From a virus, in the IMG/VR virus record IMGVR_UViG_3300017963_000401, positions 1-43,220 of that record: 43,220 nucleotides of DNA, one strand, 5' to 3'. Below the pieces are notes generated by a model. It searched no databases. It saw nothing but the letters and a program-made list of their open reading frames with translations, and had not been told where the DNA came from. Position 1 is the first letter of the stretch. Each line of letters starts with the position of its first letter. A program made the position numbers and the translations under genes. Of this stretch, positions 1 through 5,209 are shown piece by piece.

Positions 1-540
1 GAAATCGCCCGATGGGATTGGGAGGGAATCAAGCGCGATGCGCTCGAAAACCTCGAGCCCAGCGAGTACGACGATGAGATGCTCGAGGGTTTGACCTATC
101 TCGGCTCTATTCTCTCCCTCTCCCCTTCCGGTAAGTTTTACTTGCCTTTCGCTTGCTCGAATCTCTCCCCCTGCGAAGCTTGCCACGGTAAGGGGAGCTA
201 TCCGCCCAAGTCTCCCAAGCGTATCGCTAAGAAAGCGCGGAAGCGCTTGGATCGCGAGCGGAAGCGCTTCCGCGCGCTAGTCGCGCAAGGCAAGCGCGAA
301 TGGGGGAAGGCTACCAAGCGCGAGCGCAAGCTATGGCGCAAACTCGAGCGCTTGAGCGCTCCCCAAACCTGCGGACTCTGCGCGGGATACGGTAGCAGGG
401 AAGCGCTCGAAGATGAGCTATGGCGCGAAGCGCTCGAGGCTACCGCGGAGGAGCACGGGATGTTTATCACGGGATCCGAGGGGGATGGGTGCTCCATTCT
501 CGCTGGTATCTCGAGGGAGCGCGCAGATGAGCGAGTCTGA
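1..540 (+). CDS. Hypothetical zinc-knuckle phage protein, 5' partial
   Basis: The frame is open from base 1, so the gene begins outside the window; the first internal ATG is at 79. The visible 179 residues contain two Cys-pair knuckles, CEACHGKG and CGLCAGYG, about 65 residues apart and separated by a very basic helical segment rich in K, R and E. Paired CxxCxGxG knuckles usually bind one zinc. The segment before the first knuckle (LSPSGKFYLPFACSN) and the acidic C-terminus (GMFITGSEGDG) recall a family of small phage proteins of unknown role. It overlaps the next gene by 14 nt, so it is the visible head of a coupled set of early-type small genes. Function unknown. Confidence 0.75.
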   Translation, partial: EIARWDWEGIKRDALENLEPSEYDDEMLEGLTYLGSILSLSPSGKFYLPFACSNLSPCEACHGKGSYPPKSPKRIAKKARKRLDRERKRFRALVAQGKREWGKATKRERKLWRKLERLSAPQTCGLCAGYGSREALEDELWREALEATAEEHGMFITGSEGDGCSILAGISRERADERV

Positions 541-754
541 AAACAAGCTTGCAGACTTGCGCCCTAGGACTGCGCGCGAGCTAGCCATCTGGCTTTGTAG
601 CGAGCAAAAGCTAGCGAAGTCTCGCGCAGAACTAGCGCATCGGGAGGGGGATGACAGGGGAGGGGAATTCTACGATGGGGAGTCTCGAGCCTACCGCGAA
701 ACCCTCTCCCGCTTGCTGCGAATCCTTCCGAAGTCCGAAGGGGGAGAGGGATGA
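527..754 (+). CDS. Hypothetical small protein (75 aa)
   Basis: The ATG at 527 sits inside the end of the preceding gene and the stop (752-754) overlaps the ATG of the following gene in an ATGA junction, which supports both ends. An upstream in-frame ATG at 413 would add residues that are just the shadow of the first gene. The product is charged, helical-looking and has no Cys cluster or membrane segment. It begins MSESENKLADLRPRT and ends with a Glu/Gly-rich tail. No family recognised; probably an early regulatory or accessory protein by position only. Confidence 0.6.
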   Translation: MSESENKLADLRPRTARELAIWLCSEQKLAKSRAELAHREGDDRGGEFYDGESRAYRETLSRLLRILPKSEGGEG

Positions 755-963
755 TGGAATCGGCTAAGCGCGACATCCGTAGACTGCGCGAGCGCTTGCT
801 ATGCGCGGAGGATTCCCACCTATCCCCCTTTGCGCAGTCTGAGCTATGCTCCGCGCTTGCTCATCTCGAGCTAGCCGCGCAAGCGCTCGAGCGCGCAGAG
901 ATGCATCAAGCGCGAGCGGTAGCAGAATCCGGGATGAGCGGACTTCACTATGGGAGAAGCTAG
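751..963 (+). CDS. Hypothetical small helical protein (70 aa)
   Basis: It starts at the ATGA overlap with the preceding stop and is preceded by GGGGGAGAGGG, a good ribosome site. The product is Ala, Leu, Glu and Arg-rich and probably forms one or two long amphipathic helices (RDIRRLRERLL, then LAHLELAAQALERAEMHQ). It overlaps the next gene by 14 nt. No recognised family. Base usage is typical of this left arm, with many AGCGCT, CTCGAG and GCTAGC words. Confidence 0.55.
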   Translation: MMESAKRDIRRLRERLLCAEDSHLSPFAQSELCSALAHLELAAQALERAEMHQARAVAESGMSGLHYGRS

Positions 964-1150
964 CGCGCTGCTACTCGCCAGGATGCGCGCTCGCGCTCCC
1001 GTAGTCTGCTACTGGCAAGGGGAGCATCCAGACTGCAAGCGCTTCGCGCGCATCGTGCTCCGACATCGCAGCGGGGAGCATCTAGCGCTTTGTCGCGCTT
1101 GTGCGCGCAGATACGGGACTGCTACGGGAGTATGGGAGCGAGTCATCTAG
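950..1150 (+). CDS. Hypothetical zinc-finger-like small protein (66 aa)
   Basis: The ATG at 950 lies 14 nt inside the preceding gene. The product has one Cys pair and two further cysteines (CYWQGEHPDC, then CRAC about 25 residues on), with a basic segment between them, so a small treble-clef or ribbon zinc site is plausible. It is the last gene of the first small-gene set. A GC-rich hairpin with a T-rich tail follows 40 nt later. Function unknown. Confidence 0.55.
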   Translation: MGEASALLLARMRARAPVVCYWQGEHPDCKRFARIVLRHRSGEHLALCRACARRYGTATGVWERVI

Positions 1151-1189
1151 TTTTTCGTGCAGATAAAACCCTGCGAAGTCAAACGAGCG

Positions 1190-1224
1190 AGCGCGCGGGA
1201 TAGCTTCCGCGCGCTTGTCTTTTA
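1190..1224 (+). terminator. Rho-independent terminator candidate
   Basis: AGCGCGCGG (1190-1198) pairs perfectly with CCGCGCGCT (1207-1215) around an 8-nt loop and is followed by TGTCTTTTAAA. It lies just after the first set of small genes and before the next promoter-like site, which is the expected place for a terminator. Confidence 0.6.
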
Positions 1225-1271
1225 AAGGTTTAGAAGCAATCCCCCTTTAATACTACAAAAGCGCGAAGCGC

Positions 1272-1283
1272 GATGACTATAAT
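1272..1283 (+). promoter_or_regulatory. Promoter -10 candidate (GATGACTATAAT)
   Basis: A perfect TATAAT at 1278-1283 is embedded in GATGACTATAAT. Almost the same word, GATGACTATACT, occurs at 2099-2110 ahead of another gene. The -35 region is poor (only an A-rich stretch near 1251-1260), so recognition may rely on the shared TGAC extension or an activator. It lies about 130 nt before the start of the next gene. Confidence 0.5.
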
Positions 1284-1410
1284 GCGCGCAGACACGAAAG
1301 GGACCAAACGGATTGGGCAAAGCGCTAACCCGATCCCATAAGAGAAGCCAGCATAACCCCGCTCCCGCGGGGTTACTGCGATGCGGGAAGTCCGCAGAAA
1401 CGAGGAAACG

Positions 1411-1656
1411 ATGGCGGAGAAGCGCGAAAACCCTGGCTTGATGTGGTCAAAGCTACTCGAGCGGGAGCCTAGCTCAGACCAAAAGCGAAACCTGATCCAT
1501 GCCGCTAGCAAGCTCGAGCAAGCCATCCGGGAAGTCTCGCGAGCGCGAAAGATTCTGCGCGATGCTGGCTTCAAGGATAAGGAAACCTTCCGCGCTTTGC
1601 GGGAGGCTATCGCGCGATTGGATCGTGCGCAGGATTCCATTCCGCAGGAAGGCTAG
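1411..1656 (+). CDS. Hypothetical coiled-coil small protein (81 aa)
   Basis: I chose the ATG at 1411 because CGAGGAAACG lies directly upstream; the ATG at 1381 in the same frame has no ribosome site. The product begins MAEKRENPGLMWSKL and is mostly heptad-like helix (KLEQAIREVSRARKIL, ALREAIARLDRAQ). No Cys or membrane segment. It stops just before the ribbon-helix-helix gene and probably shares its transcript from the TATAAT site at 1278. Function unknown; pairing with a DNA-binding partner is an inference from position. Confidence 0.6.
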   Translation: MAEKRENPGLMWSKLLEREPSSDQKRNLIHAASKLEQAIREVSRARKILRDAGFKDKETFRALREAIARLDRAQDSIPQEG

Positions 1657-1657
1657 G

Positions 1658-1903
1658 ATGGGTAGACCAAAGATCCTAGGCGATTCCGTAGGGATAGCCT
1701 TTCGCCTCGAGCGCTCCACTAGGGACGCGTTACAGGAGCTAGCAGACTCGCGCGAGGTTTCCATCGCTCACATCATCCGGGAAGCGCTTAGCGCCTATCT
1801 CGGCTCGAGCGAAAGCGAAGCGCAGGAAGCGCGAGACAAGCGCATCGCCTCCCTTCGCGCTTGTCTCATCGAAGCTTGCGAAGCGCTCGAGGAAATCCGC
1901 TAA
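1658..1903 (+). CDS. Ribbon-helix-helix DNA-binding protein
   Basis: The 81-residue product has the layout of an Arc/MetJ/CopG-type repressor: a short beta strand (GIAFRLERS) followed by helix (TRDALQELADSREV) and helix (SIAHIIREALSAYL), then a charged coiled tail. Such proteins dimerise through the strand and insert it into the DNA major groove. The start ATG at 1658 is the first after the preceding gene's stop, with GCAGGAAGG upstream. The palindromes just downstream (2021-2030 and 2078-2092) near a promoter are candidate operators, which would make this a local regulator. That link is inference. Confidence 0.75.
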   Translation: MGRPKILGDSVGIAFRLERSTRDALQELADSREVSIAHIIREALSAYLGSSESEAQEARDKRIASLRACLIEACEALEEIR

Positions 1904-1988
1904 GGGAATCGCAGCGCGATACGTTACTGGATATAGGCGCCTCCCTGGATTCATGCAGATGAAAACGCACGAACCTAGGACGAAACCC

Positions 1989-2005
1989 GCGGGAAGCGCT
2001 CCCGC
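1989..2005 (+). terminator. Weak terminator hairpin candidate
   Basis: GCGGGA (1989-1994) and TCCCGC (2000-2005) form a 6-bp stem with loop AGCGC, 85 nt after the ribbon-helix-helix gene. The following sequence (TCGAGAATTTCC) has only a short T run, so termination may be weak. Confidence 0.3.
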
Positions 2006-2020
2006 TCGAGAATTTCCTAA

Positions 2021-2092
2021 GTTTTAAAACCTTCGCTTATAGGGACTTCGGAGAAAGTCATCCGCATCTAGGGTTTTGAGGTTTTAAACCTC
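2021..2092. promoter_or_regulatory. Palindromic operator candidates
   Basis: Two AT-centred palindromes lie upstream of the promoter-like site at 2099: GTTTTAAAAC (2021-2030) and GAGGTTTTAAACCTC (2078-2092, arms GAGGTTT/AAACCTC). The second abuts the promoter candidate by 6 nt. Dimeric ribbon-helix-helix proteins bind such sites, and one is encoded just upstream. Otherwise this intergenic stretch (1904-2139) shows nothing coding. Confidence 0.35.
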
Positions 2093-2098
2093 GGAATC

Positions 2099-2110
2099 TG
2101 ATGACTATAC
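2099..2110 (+). promoter_or_regulatory. Promoter -10 candidate (GATGACTATACT)
   Basis: GATGACTATACT repeats the element at 1272-1283 with one change. It lies 29 nt before the ATG at 2140, the right distance for a short leader. It sits right after the palindrome at 2078-2092, so a repressor bound there would block it. Confidence 0.45.
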
Positions 2111-2139
2111 TTCGGCCATACCAAGCAAGGGAGCAAACG

Positions 2140-2325
2140 ATGAAAACGTCACGCGAGCAAAAGCGCATTCTGCGGATTATGTCGGAGCACGGGGGGAAGC
2201 TTGAATTCAACGCGATGCGCTTCGATTGGGGAGTTAGCGAGCGCTCTATCCTTTCGTTGGAGCGCAAGGGATTGATTGTGCGGGAGAAGCGCGAAGACCG
2301 TTTGTACTTCGCGCTTCCGCGCTAG
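2140..2325 (+). CDS. Winged-helix-like small protein (61 aa)
   Basis: The ATG at 2140 follows GCAAGGGAGCAAACG; nearly the same leader precedes the next gene at 2367, which supports both starts. The alternative ATG at 2101 overlaps the promoter element. The product reads helix (REQKRILRIMSEHGG), a turn, helix (GVSERSILSLERKGLI) and a basic two-strand wing (VREKREDRLYFALP). This is the general pattern of a small winged helix-turn-helix domain without a partner domain. It is probably a DNA-binding regulator of this region. Confidence 0.6.
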   Translation: MKTSREQKRILRIMSEHGGKLEFNAMRFDWGVSERSILSLERKGLIVREKREDRLYFALPR

Positions 2326-2332
2326 GTTTTCA

Positions 2333-2347
2333 GTACAAGCTCGTACC
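2333..2347. repeat. Inverted-copy palindromic repeat, copy 1
   Basis: GTACAAGCTCGTACC is itself an imperfect palindrome. Its reverse complement occurs exactly at 3583-3597. Here it lies between two small genes just upstream of a ribosome site; there it lies in the non-coding block. Confidence 0.5.
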
Positions 2348-2366
2348 AAAAGCAAGGGAGCGAACG

Positions 2367-2534
2367 ATGCGCGAATGCGATTACTGCAAGGATTCGGACC
2401 AAACTACTCCGCGGGAGGCGACGGTTAGCGTTTGGGAGCGCGATACCTACCCGCTCCATCACGTCGGCGATTGCTGCGATAAGCACAAGCGCGACATCGA
2501 TACTCTACGCTGCGAATTCCGAAGGATTGGGTAA
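2367..2534 (+). CDS. Zinc-ribbon-like small protein (55 aa)
   Basis: This ORF starts at ATG 2367 after GCAAGGGAGCGAACG, which closely matches the leader of the preceding gene. The product opens MRECDYCKDSDQTTP and has a second cluster DCCDKHKRDIDTLRC, so CxxC plus CC suggests one structural zinc. Between the clusters is HHVGD preceded by a hydrophobic turn. It ends 5 nt before the next ATG. Function unknown. Confidence 0.6.
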   Translation: MRECDYCKDSDQTTPREATVSVWERDTYPLHHVGDCCDKHKRDIDTLRCEFRRIG

Positions 2535-2538
2535 GACT

Positions 2539-2814
2539 ATGTTTCCCCTCAACGATGATGACTTGTCCATCCTGGCGCGAATTGCTCGCCTGGAATTCGA
2601 TCCAACCATCCCCCCGTCCTATCGCTACGCGGTAGCGCGTGGAATGGTCGCGCAGTGGAGCGAGCAAAAGCTAGCGGACTTCGCTAGCGCGCTAGGCTAT
2701 CCCGCGGAGACTAGCGCCAGCGAGATGGCTACGCTCATCATCGATGACTCGTTAGCGCTCGAGGTTTTCGACCGAAAGCTTCTGAGCGAGCTAGCAGCGC
2801 GGGAGGGAGTCTGA
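2539..2814 (+). CDS. Hypothetical small acidic protein (91 aa)
   Basis: ATG 2539 is preferred; TTG 2527 in frame would overlap the preceding gene and sits right on the GAAGGA ribosome site. The product is acidic at the N-terminus (MFPLNDDDLSILARIARLEFD), with a Ser/Ala-rich helical body and the segment VAQWSEQKLADFASALGY, which resembles WCSEQKLAKSRAELAH in the protein at 527-754. The shared SEQKLA word hints at a common short motif in this gene set. Function unknown. Confidence 0.55.
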   Translation: MFPLNDDDLSILARIARLEFDPTIPPSYRYAVARGMVAQWSEQKLADFASALGYPAETSASEMATLIIDDSLALEVFDRKLLSELAAREGV

Positions 2815-2832
2815 TGGACTCGCTTCCCCTCG

Positions 2833-3147
2833 ATGGTCTACCTCTCCCCTCCCAAAGCCAAGGGATGGGCGAGGGGAAGCGCTCGAGCGCTTGTAGGCTG
2901 CTACGTTGTCTCTCTGGCTTTCGTCCCGCGCTATTCCTACTCCCGCGGAGTCTCGCGCATCGATCGCTCGCGCTCCCATTGGGAGGTTAGCGTTTTCTCC
3001 GCTCGAGACTGGCTTTCCCCTCCCTCGGATGGCTTGCAGTGCGCAAGCTTTTGGGACTGGAAGGGGGAGCGCTTCTCTAGCCTATGGGAAGCGCGAAGCT
3101 TCTACCGTCAAACCCTAGCCTTCCTTTCAGGGGAGATGTTCGCATGA
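2833..3147 (+). CDS. Hypothetical aromatic-rich protein (104 aa)
   Basis: The frame opens right after the preceding stop (2812-2814), the first ATG is at 2833, and the end overlaps the next start in an ATGA junction at 3144. The product is rich in Trp, Tyr, Phe and Ser (for example YVVSLAFVPRYSY, FWDWKGERFSSLWEARSFYRQTL), unlike a shadow frame. It looks like a small compact beta-rich protein. No recognised family. Confidence 0.5.
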   Translation: MVYLSPPKAKGWARGSARALVGCYVVSLAFVPRYSYSRGVSRIDRSRSHWEVSVFSARDWLSPPSDGLQCASFWDWKGERFSSLWEARSFYRQTLAFLSGEMFA

Positions 3148-3368
3148 ATTCCGACCTAGAAACCCTCTCGCAAGCCATCCCCCTGATAGACCATTGCGCC
3201 AGCAATGGGAACATCACGATGCATGTTCTGCGCGATAACGAGCGCTCCCTTTGTGGAATTCGCTTCAACGATTCCCAACGTCCCGCGGGGAACATGCCTT
3301 GTAAGCGCTGCGCTCGCTTGCTCAAACGCAAGGATGCCAGCCTAGGGGAGCGCTTCGCAGCGCTCTAA
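3144..3368 (+). CDS. Zinc-binding small protein (74 aa)
   Basis: ATG 3144 overlaps the preceding stop (ATGA). The product contains an isolated Cys in LIDHCASNG, LCGIRFND and then PCKRCARLLKRK, so a CxxC plus distal Cys/His site is likely. Similar short proteins with a terminal CxRCxRLL box are common in phages and usually uncharacterised. It is the last gene of the plus-strand left arm and is followed within 20 nt by a strong hairpin. Confidence 0.6.
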   Translation: MNSDLETLSQAIPLIDHCASNGNITMHVLRDNERSLCGIRFNDSQRPAGNMPCKRCARLLKRKDASLGERFAAL

Positions 3369-3387
3369 CTCGCTCGAGCCACCCATC

Positions 3388-3414
3388 GAAACCCGCTCCC
3401 CTCGAGCGGGTTTC
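3388..3414 (+). terminator. Strong terminator hairpin
   Basis: GAAACCCGCTC (3388-3398) and GAGCGGGTTTC (3404-3414) form a perfect 11-bp stem with a 5-nt loop, 20 nt after the last gene of the left arm. The right arm ends in GTTTC, followed by TGCATG. This probably ends the left-arm transcript. Confidence 0.65.
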
Positions 3415-3541
3415 TGCATGTACTCCCTGCGAAATCCCTAGCTCCCTCGAGCGGTTTTAGCGTCTCTCCCGCTCCCGTTTTCATCCTTCGCAGGTTTTCC
3501 CCTCCCATCCTTTCGCCTCCCCTAGCGGCTCCCTTGGCTTC

Positions 3542-3560
3542 GCTCGAGGTAGGTTTTCGC
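3542..3560 (+). repeat. 19-nt exact direct repeat, copy 1
   Basis: GCTCGAGGTAGGTTTTCGC here is repeated exactly at 3980-3998, 438 nt away. The core GGTAGGTTTTCGCAG also occurs at 12785-12799 in another intergenic region. The repeats lie only in non-coding DNA and in the same orientation. Confidence 0.6.
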
Positions 3561-3582
3561 CTCCCCTCAAGCATCGGTTTTC

Positions 3583-3598
3583 GGTACGAGCTTGTACC
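3583..3598. repeat. Inverted-copy palindromic repeat, copy 2
   Basis: GGTACGAGCTTGTACC is a near-palindrome whose reverse complement matches the site at 2333-2347 over 15 nt. It sits in the non-coding block right after a GGTTTTC motif. A dimeric protein site is a reasonable guess. Confidence 0.5.
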
Positions 3599-3979
3599 GA
3601 AATCCCTCCCCTCTCGAGCATCGCAGGTTTTCACCCTAGCGAATTTCGCAGGGGACTAGCCTTCCCTCCCTCGTGCTTCCCTAGGTTTTCTCGCTCCCTC
3701 TCGAGCCACCTAAGCGCCGGTTTCCCTCCCGCCCTAGCCTTTCCCCTTTTGATGGTTTTCGCTTCCCTCCCCCCTTCCTAGCCTTTCCCTAAGTCCCGTT
3801 TTCCCGTTCTAGCAGGCTAAAAGCTACATCCATCACATCGCCAGGGTAGGTTTTCTCCCCTTCTCCCCCTAGTCCATCCCTACCTCAGTAGCCTACGCAT
3901 CCCCCTTAGCCATCACCTAGTTAGCTATCCCTCCCCTACCCTTTCTCTCCCCCTAGCTCCCCCTCCCTTTCCCCTTCCC

Positions 3980-3998
3980 GCTCGAGGTAGGTTTTCGC
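3980..3998 (+). repeat. 19-nt exact direct repeat, copy 2
   Basis: This is the second copy of the element at 3542-3560. Here it continues into GCAGGGGGATGG, and the 15-nt core GGTAGGTTTTCGCAG is shared with 12785-12799. Confidence 0.6.
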
Positions 3999-4190
3999 AG
4001 GGGGATGGCTAGGTTTTCGGAGGTAGGGGAGGGATTGCAGGCTAGCGATAGGCTCCCGCGAAATACCAGGGAGAGGGGAGGGTATGCGCCTAGGGGACTT
4101 CGCAGCGGTAGGGTTTCTCGCTGGCCTAGGCTGGCTTTTGCCCTCTTTTCCGTGCTCGCCCCCTCAAAACCTACTGCGAAATCCGCAGTC

Positions 4191-4232
4191 TCCCCCATAT
4201 CTAGGGGACTTACGCCGACCCATCCCCCATAT
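4191..4232. repeat. TCCCCCATAT direct repeat pair
   Basis: TCCCCCATAT occurs at 4191-4200 and 4223-4232, 32 nt apart. The inverted form ATATGGGGG occurs at 4609-4617, and CATATGGGGG there is the exact complement of CCCCCATATG at 4224-4233. The copies could be protein sites or arms of a long-range RNA fold. Confidence 0.4.
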
Positions 4233-4430
4233 GTTGTGGTGATGTCGTTTTTCAGAGGCTACCTCGAGTCCCCCTCGAGCGCTACTTTTCACGTTTTCTT
4301 GCCCGATTGTCCCGCCTGATAGGCATCCCCAATGGGACGTGAGCCGTATTCCGCGGCTAGCAAAGGTTCATCCGAGACGATTTCGGCTTTTAAGGGTTTA
4401 AACGTGTCGTCGTAAGTCCTTTGATCCCGT

Positions 4431-4454
4431 TGAAACGATGAGATGAAACGATGA
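4431..4454 (+). repeat. Direct repeat TGAAACGATGA x2
   Basis: TGAAACGATGA occurs at 4431-4441 and 4444-4454 with a 13-nt period, in an otherwise non-coding and locally less GC-rich stretch. The spacing near one helical turn fits iteron-like or regulator binding sites. Confidence 0.4.
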
Positions 4455-4490
4455 AATCGGTGCATCACTGATCGGAGCACACCAGCTACC

Positions 4491-4525
4491 GCAAAAAGGC
4501 TATCGTAGAGAGGGATCTCTCTACG
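4491..4525 (+). repeat. GCAAAAAGGCTATC plus hairpin element, copy 1
   Basis: GCAAAAAGGCTATC (4491-4504) runs into a perfect 9-bp hairpin, CGTAGAGAG (4504-4512) / CTCTCTACG (4517-4525), with loop GGAT. A sister element with the same layout is at 4677-4708. No gene is seen in 4251-4850. Confidence 0.5.
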
Positions 4526-4676
4526 GCTTGTTCGGAGATCCAGTCGTAGAGAAGCAACGCGGAAGGCCGGGAAAGCGAGTGTCCGCAGCCTCGAGCCACC
4601 TACACTACATATGGGGGTGGATGCGAGTTTTCGGCCTAGAGAGCATCGCGAAAACCGCAAAATTTCGCGGCATCCT

Positions 4677-4708
4677 GCGAAAAGGCTATCCGATAGAGCG
4701 AAGCTCTA
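4677..4708 (+). repeat. GCGAAAAGGCTATC plus hairpin element, copy 2
   Basis: GCGAAAAGGCTATC (4677-4690) differs by one base from the element at 4491 and is likewise followed by a hairpin, TAGAGC (4694-4699) / GCTCTA (4703-4708), with loop GAA. The hairpin sequences differ but the structure is kept, as expected for a functional RNA or protein-binding structure. Confidence 0.5.
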
Positions 4709-4723
4709 GAGGGCTGCGCGAGC

Positions 4724-4748
4724 AATGCACGGAATGCACGGAATGCAC
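4724..4748 (+). repeat. Short tandem repeat AATGCACGG x2.8
   Basis: AATGCACGG at 4724-4732 and 4733-4741 is followed by AATGCAC at 4742-4748. It is a perfect 9-nt tandem repeat in non-coding DNA upstream of the convergent minus-strand operon end. Confidence 0.6.
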
Positions 4749-4850
4749 TCCTCGAGCAGCGGTCGGCTAGCTCGAGGTGCTCGAGGAGCCCGCGGACAGC
4801 GTGCGCAAAGCACGCAGTTTCAAGCAGAAATCAGTCTTGCTTTTGATGTT

Positions 4851-5078
4851 TTAAGCCTGTAGTCGAGACTCGTAGATGCGAGCGCCACAAGGAGCCCAGC
4901 CGTAGCCGTAGGCTAGATTGGATGAGATGGCAACGAAGTGCTCAAAGAAGTGGACGGTCGGAACCTTCTTGTTTCGCCTGGCGTACTCCGCCTGGCTGGC
5001 GTTGTAGAGAGCGCGGACCTCGTCGTCGGTGAGATCCGGCAGTGCTCCGATCAGCCTGCGGATGTTGAAGTCAGCCAC
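4851..5078 (-). CDS. Hypothetical small protein (75 aa)
   Basis: The start is GTG (5078-5076) preceded by CTAAGGAGACATC, an excellent ribosome site. The product begins MADFNIRRLIGALPDLTDDEVRALYNASQAEYARR, a helix-loop-helix with an acidic TDDEVRAL turn, then a basic linker and a Tyr/Phe-rich C-terminal half. It is the most distal gene of the minus-strand block, set off from its neighbour by 131 nt that hold a hairpin. No family recognised. Confidence 0.65.
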   Translation of the reverse strand: MADFNIRRLIGALPDLTDDEVRALYNASQAEYARRNKKVPTVHFFEHFVAISSNLAYGYGWAPCGARIYESRLQA

Positions 5079-5145
5079 GATGTCTCCTTAGAACGGCAGC
5101 CGCAGGGACCACCCCCACGGCTACCGCGCTGCACACACTGAGAAA

Positions 5146-5163
5146 GGGGGGTGTCGAACCCCC
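5146..5163 (-). terminator. Minus-strand terminator hairpin candidate
   Basis: On the minus strand GGGGG-TTCGACA-CCCCC is followed by CTTTCTC, 47 nt after the end of the nucleotidyltransferase gene. It resembles a terminator with a weak U tract. The loop mimics a tRNA T-loop, but no full tRNA fits around it. Confidence 0.35.
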
Positions 5164-5191
5164 TAGCTATGAGGTCTGAACCCCCTAGCTA
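5156..5191. repeat. 14-nt direct repeat GAACCCCCTAGCTA
   Basis: GAACCCCCTAGCTA occurs at 5156-5169 and 5178-5191, 22 nt apart. The first copy overlaps the hairpin at 5146-5163. The repeat is in the intergenic gap of the minus-strand block. Confidence 0.5.
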
Positions 5192-5209
5192 CCGACCACC
5201 GGCTCTCTC

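Larger units (their letters stand above)
3415..4250. repeat. Non-coding pyrimidine-rich block with iterated AGGTTTTC
   Basis: I see no convincing gene here. The plus strand is strongly C/T-rich (many CCCTCCC, TCCCC and CCTAGC runs). The octamer AGGTTTTC recurs in the same orientation at about 3492, 3551, 3625, 3683, 3848, 3989 and 4010, mostly in TAGGTTTTCGC contexts, and again far away at 12788. The two longest minus-strand frames (near 3365-3634 and 3953-4198) are low-complexity and share only the repeat-encoded RKPTSS. The block could be a replication origin, a structured RNA, or decayed coding sequence. Confidence 0.5.

Noticed and set aside
2814-2990. ORF from ATG 2814 overlapping the preceding stop
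   Set aside because: Although it has an ATG-stop overlap, its Arg/Leu/Ser content is shadow-like; the 2833-3147 frame has better composition and an ATGA link to the next gene.
3365-3634. Minus-strand frame with RKPTSSEAKG, similar to one at 3953-4198
   Set aside because: The resemblance comes only from the 19-nt DNA repeat; the rest is low-complexity Gly/Arg.
4005-4319. 104-codon plus-strand open frame
   Set aside because: Arg/Ser/Pro-rich, starts inside a repeat, no good ribosome site, and it ignores the strand skew of the block.
4289-4660. 123-codon minus-strand open frame in the non-coding block
   Set aside because: Ser/Arg-rich composition, no ribosome site at its start and it runs through the hairpin and repeat elements; I cannot support it as a gene.
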